From: an uncultured Bacteroidales bacterium | Lineage (GTDB): Bacteria; Bacteroidota; Bacteroidia; Bacteroidales; UBA932 | Assembly (NCBI GenBank): GCA_905235445.1 | Contig: CAJOLJ010000008.1 | Coordinates: forward strand, 1-53,723 | Reading direction: 5' to 3' | Length of the DNA: 53,723 nt | Shown here: positions 7,826 through 16,323 of the stretch, one piece after another | How positions within the stretch are numbered: position 1 is the first letter of the stretch | Layout of the letters: the number at the start of each line of letters is the position of its first letter | Notes under the pieces: model-generated | Database searches by the model: none | What the model saw: the letters and a program-made list of their open reading frames with translations, nothing else | What the model was told of the DNA's origin: nothing | Made by a program: the position numbers and the translations under genes

Positions 7826-7855
7826 GGGTGGTACCAATTGGGAAATTGGTAACCC
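7826..7855. repeat. Palindromic element between tRNA-Pro and the cupin gene
   Basis: ACCAATT-GGGA-AATTGGT, flanked by GGGT and ACCC, makes a compact hairpin or dyad. It has no T-tract. No gene lies in 7757-7866; this dyad is the only structure seen there. Confidence 0.45.
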
Positions 7856-7866
7856 AACCGTAAGAA

Positions 7867-7920
7867 TAAAAAAAGAGGCCGGCCTATAATGCAATGGGAA
7901 GTCCGCTGCTTATAGGCCGG
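7867..7920 (-). terminator. Intrinsic terminator of the cupin gene
   Basis: CCGGCCTATAA (7879-7889) and TTATAGGCCGG (7910-7920) make a perfect 11-bp stem. On the minus strand it is followed by CCTCTTTTTTTATT, a good T-tract, 38 nt after the cupin stop. Confidence 0.88.
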
Positions 7921-7957
7921 AGGGCAGATTGTTAGGCGAAATGGATATCCGGGACCG

Positions 7958-8431
7958 TTATTCCAGGGGGATTTCAGGATGCTGCACGGCCAGTGGCAGG
8001 CCCTCCTGCGAGAGGTAGAACATGTAGAGAATGACAGGCTTGGTGCCCCGGTTCTCGCCGTGGTGGATGGTATTCACCATCTCCACGACGGCCTCTCCCT
8101 CATGGACCGTCTTCTCCTTGCCGTCCTGTCCGATGATGGTCAGTTCGCCTTGCACCAGAATTCCATAGTTCATCACGGGATGGTGGTGCCATCCAAGCTT
8201 CTGTCCTGCCGGGAACTCGTATTTCACGGCAACAAGCTCGGGGCGTCCCTCCAGATAGTCGGGAAGGTCCACTCCATCCCAGCTCTCGGCGGTTCGGATA
8301 AGTTCGGTGGATACCACCTGCGAAGCACTTTCGTCGCTGCCGGTATTCGCATTACGACAGGATGTTACGACAACTGGGGTGCCGCATAAGGCTATGGTGG
8401 CGGCTAGAGCCCAAAGTTTCCTAGTTCTCAT
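7958..8431 (-). CDS. Cupin-domain lipoprotein
   Basis: The ATG at 8431 gives 157 residues with a lipoprotein signal ending V-T-S-C (Cys25); an ATG 24 nt upstream only adds a lysine-rich extension. A single small-barrel cupin_2 domain follows: G-W-H-H-H-P near 85-90 (metal-binding histidines), G-x-L-x-x-x-G-E-L in between, and the second motif with N-T-I-H-H-G-E-N-R-G. Exported single-domain cupins of this kind have no firmly known reaction; metal binding is expected. It lies 116 nt after the APH-fold kinase gene on the same strand and ends at its own terminator. Confidence 0.8.
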   Translation of the reverse strand: MRTRKLWALAATIALCGTPVVVTSCRNANTGSDESASQVVSTELIRTAESWDGVDLPDYLEGRPELVAVKYEFPAGQKLGWHHHPVMNYGILVQGELTIIGQDGKEKTVHEGEAVVEMVNTIHHGENRGTKPVILYMFYLSQEGLPLAVQHPEIPLE

Positions 8432-8547
8432 AATTGTTTTCTTTTTTCGAGGCAACTGATTATCTGTTTCCTATGGCAATAATCCTCCGGGTGAGGCACT
8501 CCCCCTCCGGCCGATAGGAGTGACCGCCCATGTAAAAGAGAGACGAC

Positions 8548-9423
8548 TTACAGATCCATCCCGGGGGCGATGCCGCTGAGGAAGGCACCGGCAAGGCCCT
8601 CCAGCTTCTCGGATGGCTGTCCTTTCCCGTTGTAACGCTTCGAGAAGTTGAAATAAAGCTTCAGGGCTGTATACTTCAGGAGGCTCTTCTCATAGGCACG
8701 CTTCTCTTCCTGGGACTGGAAACCGAAATAGTCTACGACCAAAAGGTCCCAGTGACGGCGGAAGGTGACGGGATCCAGGTGGAAAAGGTTGTCCATATAC
8801 TCGGGCGACATGTAATGGGACAGGTAAAAATTCATCGAAAGGTCCCACTCCGGGACGCCCCAGGCAAAGTCCCCGAGGTCTATCCAGTAATCCTTCTTCC
8901 CGTCGGTGATGATATTGCCGATATGGAAATCCCCGTGCAGGCAGGTCTTGGAGGAAGGAATGCTGTCAAGGGCATCCAGGAGACGTGCGCGCAGCGGCTC
9001 GGAGATGCACTCCGACTTCTCTATCCATGGACGGATAACTTCCTTCATGTCAGGGAAGACGGTGGTATCGGCAGGGGTAGAGTGCAGTTGTTTGCCCAAC
9101 TGGGCGAATTTGAGGGTCAGGGGTTCCAACTGTTCGGGTTCCTCGGAAATGATGCGCGTGTAGGACCGTTTTCCGACGATGACCTCGTACTCGCCCCCGA
9201 AACGTTCCCCGTCGGTGACTAGCCGGATGGGCCTCGGTGAAGGAATCCCAGCCTTATAGACAGCCTCGGAAATATGGAACTCCCGCTCTGCCGTCTCGGT
9301 GCCGATGCTCTTGAGAAAGAGCTTGGCCATGGAACTGCCGTCCTTGCGTGTATAGGTGAGAGCCTGTCCACCCTCTCCGCTCTGGAAATAATTTTCCAGA
9401 TCAATCTGCTGATACTGATTCAT
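8548..9423 (-). CDS. Aminoglycoside phosphotransferase (APH)/choline-kinase-fold protein
   Basis: The ATG at 9423 gives 291 residues; a longer reading frame to 9498 crosses the predicted promoter. The C-lobe carries the APH Brenner motif H-G-D-F-H-I-G-N (catalytic Asp165, Asn170) and I-D-L-G-D (metal-binding Asp182), followed by P-E-W-D-L-S. The N-lobe has A-K-L-F-L-K as the ATP lysine region. It resembles the cytosolic APH-like family TIGR02172 found across anaerobes. Real aminoglycoside resistance is unlikely to be its job; the phosphate acceptor is unknown. All catalytic residues are intact. Confidence 0.85.
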   Translation of the reverse strand: MNQYQQIDLENYFQSGEGGQALTYTRKDGSSMAKLFLKSIGTETAEREFHISEAVYKAGIPSPRPIRLVTDGERFGGEYEVIVGKRSYTRIISEEPEQLEPLTLKFAQLGKQLHSTPADTTVFPDMKEVIRPWIEKSECISEPLRARLLDALDSIPSSKTCLHGDFHIGNIITDGKKDYWIDLGDFAWGVPEWDLSMNFYLSHYMSPEYMDNLFHLDPVTFRRHWDLLVVDYFGFQSQEEKRAYEKSLLKYTALKLYFNFSKRYNGKGQPSEKLEGLAGAFLSGIAPGMDL

Positions 9424-9462
9424 AATTATGCGATTTTCATAGTTGGATATACAATCTTGTTG

Positions 9463-9470
9463 CAAAAATA
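9463..9470 (-). promoter_or_regulatory. -7 box TATTTTTG for the APH-fold kinase
   Basis: On the minus strand TATTTTTG matches TAnnTTTG, with a TTTG at 9499-9496 (spacing 25, longer than ideal). It lies 40 nt before the ATG at 9423 and argues for that start. Confidence 0.5.
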
Positions 9471-9516
9471 GCATTATTTTCCTGAACATGATTATCAAAC
9501 GTCACTTCCACAGAAA

Positions 9517-9555
9517 AAAGCCTGAAGTGGGCCTTACAAGACACCCCAGTAAGGC
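9517..9555 (-). terminator. Probable terminator after the YdeI-like gene
   Basis: GCCTTAC (9531-9537) pairs with GTAAGGC (9549-9555). On the minus strand the hairpin is followed by CCACTTCAGGCTTTTTTC. The T-run is a little far from the stem, so efficiency is uncertain. Confidence 0.4.
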
Positions 9556-9652
9556 TCGAGCGGTCTTCCGCGCGCAGCCCCAACCGGGACGCCCCCACAC
9601 GGTCAGGATGCCACAGGACAGTCGAGGGCGGGGGGCCACAGTTATTTTCCTG

Positions 9653-10003
9653 TCAAGCGCTGCACTCTTCCCCACTTCCCAAGGCCCTCAGCCCGTCCTC
9701 AGTAAGAAGTCCCCTCCTCTGAAGGTCCCGGCAAAGTTCCCTGTTGCGCTCCGTCCAGTGGCTGCGGGGCCGCCTCGGGGAAATCCTCTGGGCGAGTTTC
9801 CCGTCAGGGGTCTTCTTTTTCGTGGAATCTATCCATCCGAAGCAAAGAGCCTCCTCCACTATGTCCGAATACGCCAGGGCTCCCTCCCGTCTATTTTTCA
9901 CATAGGAGGACACCCAGCATTCGGTGCTGGTGGAGTGATTCTCCTGAAGCCACTTCCTCAGATGCTCCCTGTCGGGGAATTCATGCAAAAAGGGGATTTC
10001 CAT
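9653..10003 (-). CDS. YdeI/OmpD-associated-family protein
   Basis: A 116-residue protein with the YdeI core: L-A-Y-S-D-I-V-E-E-A-L-C-F-G-W-I-D-S, then the arginine-rich I-S-P-R-R-P-R-S-H-W and a helical C-terminus. This short form lacks the extra C-terminal domain of the ~190-residue members and ends soon after the core. Members are annotated as bacteriocin-protection or OmpD-associated proteins on thin evidence; the biochemical role is unknown. It is transcribed after the alpha-galactosidase but separated from it by a terminator. Confidence 0.78.
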   Translation of the reverse strand: MEIPFLHEFPDREHLRKWLQENHSTSTECWVSSYVKNRREGALAYSDIVEEALCFGWIDSTKKKTPDGKLAQRISPRRPRSHWTERNRELCRDLQRRGLLTEDGLRALGSGEECSA

Positions 10004-10035
10004 TGTCCGTGGAGTCTTTTCCTGTTTATGTGAGA

Positions 10036-10084
10036 GAAAAGCCCCGCTCCTTTTCCCGTAGCTGAAGCGGCCCGGTGAGCGGGG
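10036..10084 (-). terminator. Intrinsic terminator of the alpha-galactosidase gene
   Basis: CCCCGCTC (10042-10049) pairs with GAGCGGGG (10077-10084) and is followed on the minus strand by CTTTTCTCTC. It lies 42 nt after the stop at 10126. Confidence 0.7.
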
Positions 10085-10125
10085 AGGCGATACTTCATTT
10101 CATGAGAGCGCAGGGGCGACATCCC

Positions 10126-12351
10126 CTACCTGGCCTCCAGATAGAACACCGCACTTGCGAACTGGGTCCTTACCCGGGGATTGAAGCCCCCTCCCTGGAG
10201 GAAGTCGCCCTGGAATGTCTTGCCATCCCCCCACCAGCAGGAGCGGTCCACACCGAGTTCCTTGACGCTGTAGCGCCCCTTGGGGTCCAGTCCGGTAAGG
10301 GGAAGTGTGATCCCGCCCGTTTCCCTGTTCTCGTACTTCAGGCAGTAAACGAACACCACCGCCCTGCTCTTGTCAGAGGACACGTACATAAGGGCGTAAT
10401 GGTCTCCGTCATAAGGGGATGCGAGACGGTAGAGGTCTCCCTTGAAAACAAGGTCGCGGTAAGTCTTGTACTCGGAAATGGCCCTCTTGGCATACTCTTT
10501 CTCGGCTGCGGTGAGGTTCCTTGGCTGGAGTTCCATTCCCAGCCTGCCGCTGCAGGCCATATCGAAGCGGAACTTAAGCGGGGTGACGTTCCCGCTCTGG
10601 TGGTTGGGGACGGCGCTTACGTGGCTTGCCATCACACAGGCAGGATAGATGAGCGAGGTGCTGTACTGGATATATGAACGGCACAGGGCGTCAGTGTTGT
10701 CGGAGGTCCAGATCTCGTTGCAGTACCTGAGGGCTCCGTAGTCAACCCTTCCGCCGCCCGAGGAGCAGCACTGGATGAGGACATCCGGATAGGTCCTGCG
10801 GATGCGAGCGAGGACGGAGTAGAGTCCCTGTCCGTATTCCACGAAAAGGCGGTTCTGCTCTTTTCCCAGGTACTTGGACCCCACAGAGGCCATGATTCTG
10901 TTGCAGTCCCACTTGACATAGTCGATATGCGGGGACAGTTTCATGACGGAGTCGAACACCCCGTACACGAAATCCTGCACCTGGGGGTTGCTGAGGTCCA
11001 GGACCCACTGGTTCCTCGACTGGGGAATCTCCCTGCCCGGGGACTGTATGACCCAGTCGGGATGCTCATGGGCGAGGCGGCTGTCGGGATTTACCATCTC
11101 CGGCTCAATCCATATCCCGAACTTCATGCCCTTGGCATGGGCGTAGGAAGCCACGTAGTCAATGCCCTCGGGTATCTTCTTGGTATTGAGGACCCAGTCG
11201 CCAAGACCGGCGGCATCCCCGTTCCTGGGATACTCCACCCCGAACCATCCGTCATCGAGGACGAACATCTCAAGGCCCATATCGGCAGCGTCGTCAATCA
11301 TGCGCAGAAGGGTGGGAGTCGTGAAGGAGAAGTAGGCTCCTTCCCAGCTATTGAGGAGGGTGGGGTTGACCTCTCCCCCTCCGTACACTCCCCACCTACG
11401 GGCCCAGGCGTGAAGATTGCGGGACGCTCCGCCTGCTCCATTTGATGAACGTGTCCAGACCATGTCGGGGGTTAAGAAAGTCTTTCCCGGGGAGAGCCTG
11501 TACTCGCTATTGAAGGGATTTATGCCAGAGATGATGTTCAGGCGCCCCGTCTCGTCCCTCTCGAAAGTTATCTGGTAGTTGGCGCTCCAGCAAAGGGCTC
11601 CTGCGAGCACTTCCCCGTACTCCTCGGTAAGGCGGTCTGAATTGATGCTCACCATGAAGGAAGGATTGTTGCACTGGGTCGCCTGGGTGCCCCGGCGGGA
11701 CTCGATGGTCACGATACCGTGCCCGAGCACTTCCCTCTCCAGCTGCATCTCATCGGCCCAGGAGCCATGGAAATGGGAAAGGAGGAACTGCTCCCCTTCC
11801 ACATGCATGCTGCAGGAGGCGTATTTCATGAGGGTGACGTCTTTTCTGTCCCCGTTCGTAATCTCGCTGTGGGTCAGTATCACATCCTCGTGGGGATAGG
11901 CCTCGTAAAGGAGGTCCACACGGAGGTGGGTAAGCTCATCGGAGAGGGTGATCCTCGTAAGCACCCTTTCCCCCAGGTTCCTCACCTCATGGCTCAGGTA
12001 CCTCAGCTCCGTGTTGCGGTACCCGTCGGGATAGATGACGGAAAGGGCTTCCTGCCCTATGAGGTAGCGGCTTCCGATGGCCGGATAGGTCACCGGACCG
12101 CAGCCGTGTTCATTGGCACGGTGGGTCGAATAGTCCAGGAACTGCGTCGGGTCCTCCACCCGGGGGCCGTAGTGAACGGTAATCAGGGACCCGCTCTCCT
12201 CGACAAGGAGGACAAGCTGGGTGTTGTCGGTCTCGATGGGAATGACTTTCTTTCCATCGGCGAATGCGGGAAGAAGGGTTCCCAGGCACAGAAGCGCCGA
12301 TAGGATGAGGGGTAAAAGATTGGCTGCGGTCAATAAGGTCTGTCTTCTCAT
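10126..12351 (-). CDS. Glycoside hydrolase family 36 alpha-galactosidase, exported
   Basis: A 741-residue protein with an N-terminal signal peptide (hydrophobic 8-29, A-F-A-D-G). It has the three-part GH36 layout: N-terminal beta-sandwich (about 35-320), TIM barrel (about 330-640) and a C-terminal beta domain. Barrel motifs are N-S-W-E-G-A-Y (334-340), V-L-D-D-G-W-F (364-370), G-I-W-I-E-P-E-M-V (412-420), the nucleophile Asp482 in Y-V-K-W-D-C-N-R, and the acid/base Asp551 in W-T-S-D-N-T-D, with C-S-S-G-G-G-R near 529-535. All expected residues are present. The enzyme releases terminal alpha-galactose from raffinose-type oligosaccharides or galactomannans in the periplasm. A single-gene transcript is likely. 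Confidence 0.95.
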   Translation of the reverse strand: MRRQTLLTAANLLPLILSALLCLGTLLPAFADGKKVIPIETDNTQLVLLVEESGSLITVHYGPRVEDPTQFLDYSTHRANEHGCGPVTYPAIGSRYLIGQEALSVIYPDGYRNTELRYLSHEVRNLGERVLTRITLSDELTHLRVDLLYEAYPHEDVILTHSEITNGDRKDVTLMKYASCSMHVEGEQFLLSHFHGSWADEMQLEREVLGHGIVTIESRRGTQATQCNNPSFMVSINSDRLTEEYGEVLAGALCWSANYQITFERDETGRLNIISGINPFNSEYRLSPGKTFLTPDMVWTRSSNGAGGASRNLHAWARRWGVYGGGEVNPTLLNSWEGAYFSFTTPTLLRMIDDAADMGLEMFVLDDGWFGVEYPRNGDAAGLGDWVLNTKKIPEGIDYVASYAHAKGMKFGIWIEPEMVNPDSRLAHEHPDWVIQSPGREIPQSRNQWVLDLSNPQVQDFVYGVFDSVMKLSPHIDYVKWDCNRIMASVGSKYLGKEQNRLFVEYGQGLYSVLARIRRTYPDVLIQCCSSGGGRVDYGALRYCNEIWTSDNTDALCRSYIQYSTSLIYPACVMASHVSAVPNHQSGNVTPLKFRFDMACSGRLGMELQPRNLTAAEKEYAKRAISEYKTYRDLVFKGDLYRLASPYDGDHYALMYVSSDKSRAVVFVYCLKYENRETGGITLPLTGLDPKGRYSVKELGVDRSCWWGDGKTFQGDFLQGGGFNPRVRTQFASAVFYLEAR

Positions 12352-12406
12352 GGCAATTGGAAGAGTTATTACTTTGCGGTACGGGGGCGGTGGACCTCCC
12401 GGACCG

Positions 12407-12442
12407 CTAAATTAGCAATTCTTGCCGAGAGAATAGGCAAAA
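12407..12442 (-). promoter_or_regulatory. Probable promoter of the alpha-galactosidase gene
   Basis: On the minus strand TTTTG (12442-12438), a 23-nt spacer and TAATTTAG (12414-12407) resemble the Bacteroidota -33/-7 pair with one deviation in the -7 box. The 15-mer GCTAATTTAGCGGTC here also occurs at 5283-5297 on the plus strand. Confidence 0.4.
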
Positions 12443-12518
12443 CCGACCCAAATGAGGGTCCATTCCCCCAACGCAGTCCCTCCCTGCCTTCCCCATAACT
12501 TAGAAGTTCCTTTCAAAA

Positions 12519-12574
12519 AAGGAGGTCATATGGTGAATAAAAAAGATAAAATGACTAAATTTGAAACACTTTAG
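12519..12574 (+). other. Tiny ORF behind an unusually strong Shine-Dalgarno
   Basis: AAGGAGG (12519-12525) is followed after 4 nt by ATG (12530) and a 14-residue lysine-rich frame ending in TAG at 12574. A strong Shine-Dalgarno is out of character for this genome. The frame overlaps the TAAATTTG box (12556-12563) that probably drives the TMEM43-like gene, so it may be chance. Confidence 0.2.
12556..12563 (+). promoter_or_regulatory. -7 box TAAATTTG for the TMEM43-like gene
   Basis: It matches TAnnTTTG, with no clear TTG at the -33 distance. It lies about 90 nt before the ATG at 12652 in an AT-rich 300-nt gap, where the only other elements seen are the alpha-galactosidase promoter and the tiny ORF. 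Confidence 0.4.
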
Positions 12575-12651
12575 AGGTTTTTTAGACCGCTTTCCCCAAA
12601 AGAGGGAAATGAAGCGCAACAAAGGAAAAAACTATTTAAACACCTATCATT

Positions 12652-13881
12652 ATGGCCTATACAGTAACAACCAAAAATTCCTACGGGTCACGCCTTTCCA
12701 ACAGTTTGAGAGGCGTAGGGTTCGGTTTCGTCCTTCTCATTCTCGGCACGGTCCTCATCTTCTGGAATGAAAAGAGGACCGCCCACAGGGCCGACATGCT
12801 CAAGCAGGCACAGAAGGAATGTGTCGAGCTGGGGGATATCGCTATCCTCCATCCTGAAATGGAAGGACGCCTTGTCCATGCCACGGGTATGGCAAGCACG
12901 ACCGAGGTCCTGAATGATCCCCAGTTCGGGGTAGAGGCAAATGCGGTGAAACTCATCCGCCGCGTCCAGTACTATCAGTGGGTGGAAAATTCCACCACCA
13001 CCAGAAAGGACAAAATCGGAGGTAGCGAGGAAGTCACCACCACCTATGATTATGACCTTCAGTGGGTGGACGACCCCGTCGATTCTCGGGAGTTCCATGA
13101 CCCCTCCTACAGGGATGCCAATTCCATCCTGGTAAATATCGATGACAAGAGATCAACCGCTTCCAATGTGGATTTCGGGGCGTACAAACTCTCCTCCAAG
13201 CTAGTGAGCCAGATCTCGGGCGAGGTTCCCCTGAATCTGGACCTTTCCGAAGGGACCCTTGCCTCCCTCAAGGCAATGCTTCCCCCGTTACTGGCCACCG
13301 ACAGCCTGAGCCATGTCACCGTCCTTGGCAATACGGTATATTTCAAGGGGGATGCAAAGACCAACTCAGATGACGTCGGTGACGTGAAAGTCACCTTCAC
13401 CCAGGTACCCGCAGGGAACGTATCAATCATGGCCTCGGTAAGCGGCAATACCTTCACCGATTTCGTGGCAAAGAAAGGCAGCTTGCAGACGCTCTACGAG
13501 GGAACGCACTCCATGGAGGATATGATCCAGTCCGAAAAGCAGGGCAACAAGGCCATAGGATGGCTCCTCAGGCTGCTTGGGTTCCTGCTTCTGTACCTTG
13601 GATTCCGTAACATCTTCGATATCCTCAAGACCCTGCTCAAGGTTCTGCCCTTCCTCGCGAGCATCATGGGACTGGGCGTGAGCATCGTCTCCTTCGTTCT
13701 CGCCCTCGTGTGGGGACTTCTCGTTGCCGGCGTGGGCATCATAATTTACAATCCCCTGGTCGGAGGTCTGGTGCTGGGCGCCGCCGTTGTCATCTTCATT
13801 CTTGCCTCCCTGTCCAAGAAAGGCAAGGCAGCGAAGGCTGAACTGCTTTCCGACACCCCTCAGAAGGGCCCGGAACAGTAG
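12652..13881 (+). CDS. TMEM43-family membrane protein
   Basis: A 409-residue protein with one N-terminal membrane helix (about 20-37, followed by F-W-N-E-K-R), a large extracytoplasmic domain (about 40-295) and three closely spaced C-terminal membrane helices (about 300-390). The opening S-N-S-L-R-G-V-G-F-G, the W-N-E after helix 1 and the four-helix layout match the TMEM43/LUMA family, best known from the animal inner nuclear membrane but also present in bacteria. The bacterial function is unknown. It is a single gene ending at the bidirectional hairpin at 13902-13938, convergent with dinB. Confidence 0.82.
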   Translation: MAYTVTTKNSYGSRLSNSLRGVGFGFVLLILGTVLIFWNEKRTAHRADMLKQAQKECVELGDIAILHPEMEGRLVHATGMASTTEVLNDPQFGVEANAVKLIRRVQYYQWVENSTTTRKDKIGGSEEVTTTYDYDLQWVDDPVDSREFHDPSYRDANSILVNIDDKRSTASNVDFGAYKLSSKLVSQISGEVPLNLDLSEGTLASLKAMLPPLLATDSLSHVTVLGNTVYFKGDAKTNSDDVGDVKVTFTQVPAGNVSIMASVSGNTFTDFVAKKGSLQTLYEGTHSMEDMIQSEKQGNKAIGWLLRLLGFLLLYLGFRNIFDILKTLLKVLPFLASIMGLGVSIVSFVLALVWGLLVAGVGIIIYNPLVGGLVLGAAVVIFILASLSKKGKAAKAELLSDTPQKGPEQ

Positions 13882-13901
13882 CCTTTCTCCTTAACTTATA
13901 A

Positions 13902-13938
13902 AGGGCATCGCCTTCCTCTGCGGAAGGGGCGGTGCCCT
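13902..13938. terminator. Bidirectional terminator between the TMEM43-like gene and dinB
   Basis: AGGGCATCGCC (13902-13912) pairs with GGCGGTGCCCT (13928-13938) with one G-T wobble, and the inner bases CCTTCC/GGAAGG extend it. CTTTC follows on the plus strand. It fills the 60-nt gap between two convergent genes. Confidence 0.75.
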
Positions 13939-13941
13939 CTT

Positions 13942-15171
13942 TCATTTCCCCACTTCCCCATCGTCGGGACCGGGGCTTCTCCTCTTTTCCTGGAGCATCA
14001 CCGTCCTTGGGTCCTCGCTTCTTGCCATCTTTTCGTCATACTCCCTGTCCCACTGGAGATAGTACTCCATTTTCGGGTCCTCGAAAAGGTACAGCTGGTA
14101 CTCCCCTCCGTAGGACAGTTTGCTCAGCGATATCCCCGCCTGGCGAAGGGGCGTCTTGGTGTCCCAGAGCTCCTCTACGAGTTTACGGCACGCTCCCAGG
14201 ACCACGGCGGTAACGTCCGTGCTCCTGTCGAGGGTCATCTGTTTCTGCATGACGGAGAAGTCGCTCTCCTTCAGGAAAACGCTCACGCATTGACTCCTGC
14301 AGGAGTCCTTCCTCAAGCGGTGGCACACAGTGCAGGCAATCTTGAAGAGCTCCCGGTCGAGCTGCTGGGCGTCGGTAATGTCACGCACGAAAGTCCTTTC
14401 GGCAGAGTAGCTCTTGGCGGGAGGGATCTGCGTCTCGACCGGACTTGGATCGATCCCATGGGAGCTCAGGTAAAGCTGGGTGCCGAACTTGTCCCCGAAC
14501 AGTCCCTTGAGGGCACTTTCGGGAAGGGCTGAGAGCTGCCCTATGGTGTTGATGCCGTAAGCGGTGAGTTTCTCCTCCGTTTTCTTTCCGACCCAAAGCA
14601 GGTCCCTGACCCTGAGGGGCCACATTTTCTCGGGCACTTCCTCCTCCCAGAGGGTATGGACCTTGTCGGGCTTCTCGAAATCCGAGGCCATCTTGGCAAG
14701 GAGCTTGGAAGGTCCCACTCCCACGTTCACCGTGAAACCGAGCTCGTCCCTGACCCTGTCCTTGAGGGCCGAGGCAACTTCCACCGGGTCTTTCCCGGCG
14801 GGAATCCTTCCCGTCATGTCCAGGAAGCACTCATCTATGGAGAACTGCTGCAGGACAGGACTGAAAGTGCGGCATATGGATATGAAAGCCACCGAGCAGC
14901 GGCTGTACCACTCCCAGTCCCCTTTCACGACAACCAGCGAGGGACAGGTGCGCAAAGCTGATGAAAGCGGCATGGCGGTCTTTATCCCCATTTTCTTGGC
15001 CGGGATCGATGCTGCCGCAATGATGCTTCTCCTGTCGTCGGGGTCGCCCGATACGACCGAGGGGACGGTCCTGATATCCCTTTCCCCTCCCTCCGAGAGG
15101 AGTTTCACGGCAGTCCATGAAAGAAAGGCGCTGTTGACATCGATATGGAAAATGACCCTCGGCATCGGCAC
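13942..15171 (-). CDS. dinB: Y-family DNA polymerase IV (DinB/UmuC-like)
   Basis: A 409-residue translesion polymerase. The palm carries F-H-I-D-V-N-S-A-F-L-S-W at residues 8-19 (first metal Asp) and S-I-D-E-C-F-L-D-M near 111-119 (Asp-Glu catalytic pair). The thumb helix-hairpin-helix region has V-N-V-G-V-G-P-S-K-L-L-A-K-M-A-S, and a little-finger domain follows. The tail after about 385 is charged and lacks an obvious clamp-binding box. The enzyme copies past damaged bases with low fidelity. It is last in an apparent operon with the metallophosphoesterase and DUF389 genes (30-nt gap). No LexA-like box was identified upstream of the operon. Confidence 0.93.
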   Translation of the reverse strand: MPMPRVIFHIDVNSAFLSWTAVKLLSEGGERDIRTVPSVVSGDPDDRRSIIAAASIPAKKMGIKTAMPLSSALRTCPSLVVVKGDWEWYSRCSVAFISICRTFSPVLQQFSIDECFLDMTGRIPAGKDPVEVASALKDRVRDELGFTVNVGVGPSKLLAKMASDFEKPDKVHTLWEEEVPEKMWPLRVRDLLWVGKKTEEKLTAYGINTIGQLSALPESALKGLFGDKFGTQLYLSSHGIDPSPVETQIPPAKSYSAERTFVRDITDAQQLDRELFKIACTVCHRLRKDSCRSQCVSVFLKESDFSVMQKQMTLDRSTDVTAVVLGACRKLVEELWDTKTPLRQAGISLSKLSYGGEYQLYLFEDPKMEYYLQWDREYDEKMARSEDPRTVMLQEKRRSPGPDDGEVGK

Positions 15172-15201
15172 TTCTGTGGTTGACGGATAGGGTTTGCCGG
15201 A

Positions 15202-16323
15202 CTACTGGGCGGAGGAAGAGACCTTCAGCACTATGTACTCGGAACGGGTCCCGATCCTGACGGTGGCCCCCCAGATGCCGAGCCCGGAGGAGACATAGTA
15301 GGTTGTGTTCCCCCTCCTGGATAGGCCGAAGGCATTCTCGTAGATGGCGTCGGTGACCCAGTTGCCGGGCCAGATCTGCCCGTGGTGAGTGTGCCCGGAG
15401 AACTGGAAATCGATTCCGGCTTCCTGGGAATGTTCCAGATGTTGGGGCTGATGGTCAAGAAGAATGGTGAAGGAGGAATCCTTTCCAGGGACTTCCTGCA
15501 TAAGCGAAGAGAGTTCTTTCCTATGGGGATTTGCCCTGTCGTCCCTGCCTATCACGGTTATCCCGCACACCGAGGCCACGCTGTCACGCAGAACCGTTAT
15601 GCCGGCACTTTTCATGAAAGAGAGTGCAGCCTCCATCCCGCAGTAGTACTCATGGTTTCCGGGGACGGCGTAGACGGGACAGGACAACTGCCTCATGACC
15701 GAGGCCATGTCCTCCTCGAAAACGGGCCTTGGGCTCCTGTCTATTATGTCCCCGGCGACAAGAAGGGCGTCAGGCTTCTCGGCGCTGATAAGCGAAACCC
15801 ACTTGCGAAGGTCCCTCTCGGTGTTATGGTATCCGAGGTGAAGGTCCGAAACGAGGACGAAGGTCCTCTCCCGCACTCCCTCCCCGAGGGACTTGGAGGT
15901 GGTGAGGGATACCTCCTGGCGGTACTTGTGAAGGTAATGCACATGGCCAAGTACCATAATGGCCGTAAGAAAGACATAAAGCCCGACTGAGAGTGCCACC
16001 GAGTCCCGAAGACAGCTCCCCGGAATCACCCTGCAAAGCCTCAGGAGGTCGAGGGCCACAAATGAAAGCAGCAGGTACAGGAAGAAAACCATCCATGTGT
16101 TTCCGAGCATGTACAGGAGCCTCGAGGCCCACATCGGAAGGGAATCAAGCCTGAAGGTGAGGAACATGGTGGTGAAAAGGGAGGCATATAGGACCACACC
16201 CAGTACTTTTCCCCAGACCGGGAAGGGAAGGAGGCGGTAGATTCTCCACCCGACGTACAGGGCGGAAGCCACAAACAACAGCGGGAAGGCCAGGAACTTG
16301 GGGTTCATACTCTTACTGTCCAT
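15202..16323 (-). CDS. Membrane-anchored metallophosphoesterase
   Basis: A 373-residue protein with about four N-terminal membrane helices (residues 8-130) and a calcineurin-like phosphoesterase domain from about 150. The metal motifs are all present: D-L-H-L-G (Asp160, His162), G-D-I-I-D-R (Asp192), G-N-H-E-Y (Asn223, His224) and G-H-T-H-H-G-Q near residue 313. This resembles the YkuE/YaeI-like group, some of which act on UDP-diacylglucosamine or related phosphoesters; the substrate here is not known. Its start overlaps the DUF389 gene by 11 nt; starting at Met6 would remove the overlap. It is the middle gene of the three-gene operon. Confidence 0.9.
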   Translation of the reverse strand: MDSKSMNPKFLAFPLLFVASALYVGWRIYRLLPFPVWGKVLGVVLYASLFTTMFLTFRLDSLPMWASRLLYMLGNTWMVFFLYLLLSFVALDLLRLCRVIPGSCLRDSVALSVGLYVFLTAIMVLGHVHYLHKYRQEVSLTTSKSLGEGVRERTFVLVSDLHLGYHNTERDLRKWVSLISAEKPDALLVAGDIIDRSPRPVFEEDMASVMRQLSCPVYAVPGNHEYYCGMEAALSFMKSAGITVLRDSVASVCGITVIGRDDRANPHRKELSSLMQEVPGKDSSFTILLDHQPQHLEHSQEAGIDFQFSGHTHHGQIWPGNWVTDAIYENAFGLSRRGNTTYYVSSGLGIWGATVRIGTRSEYIVLKVSSSAQ

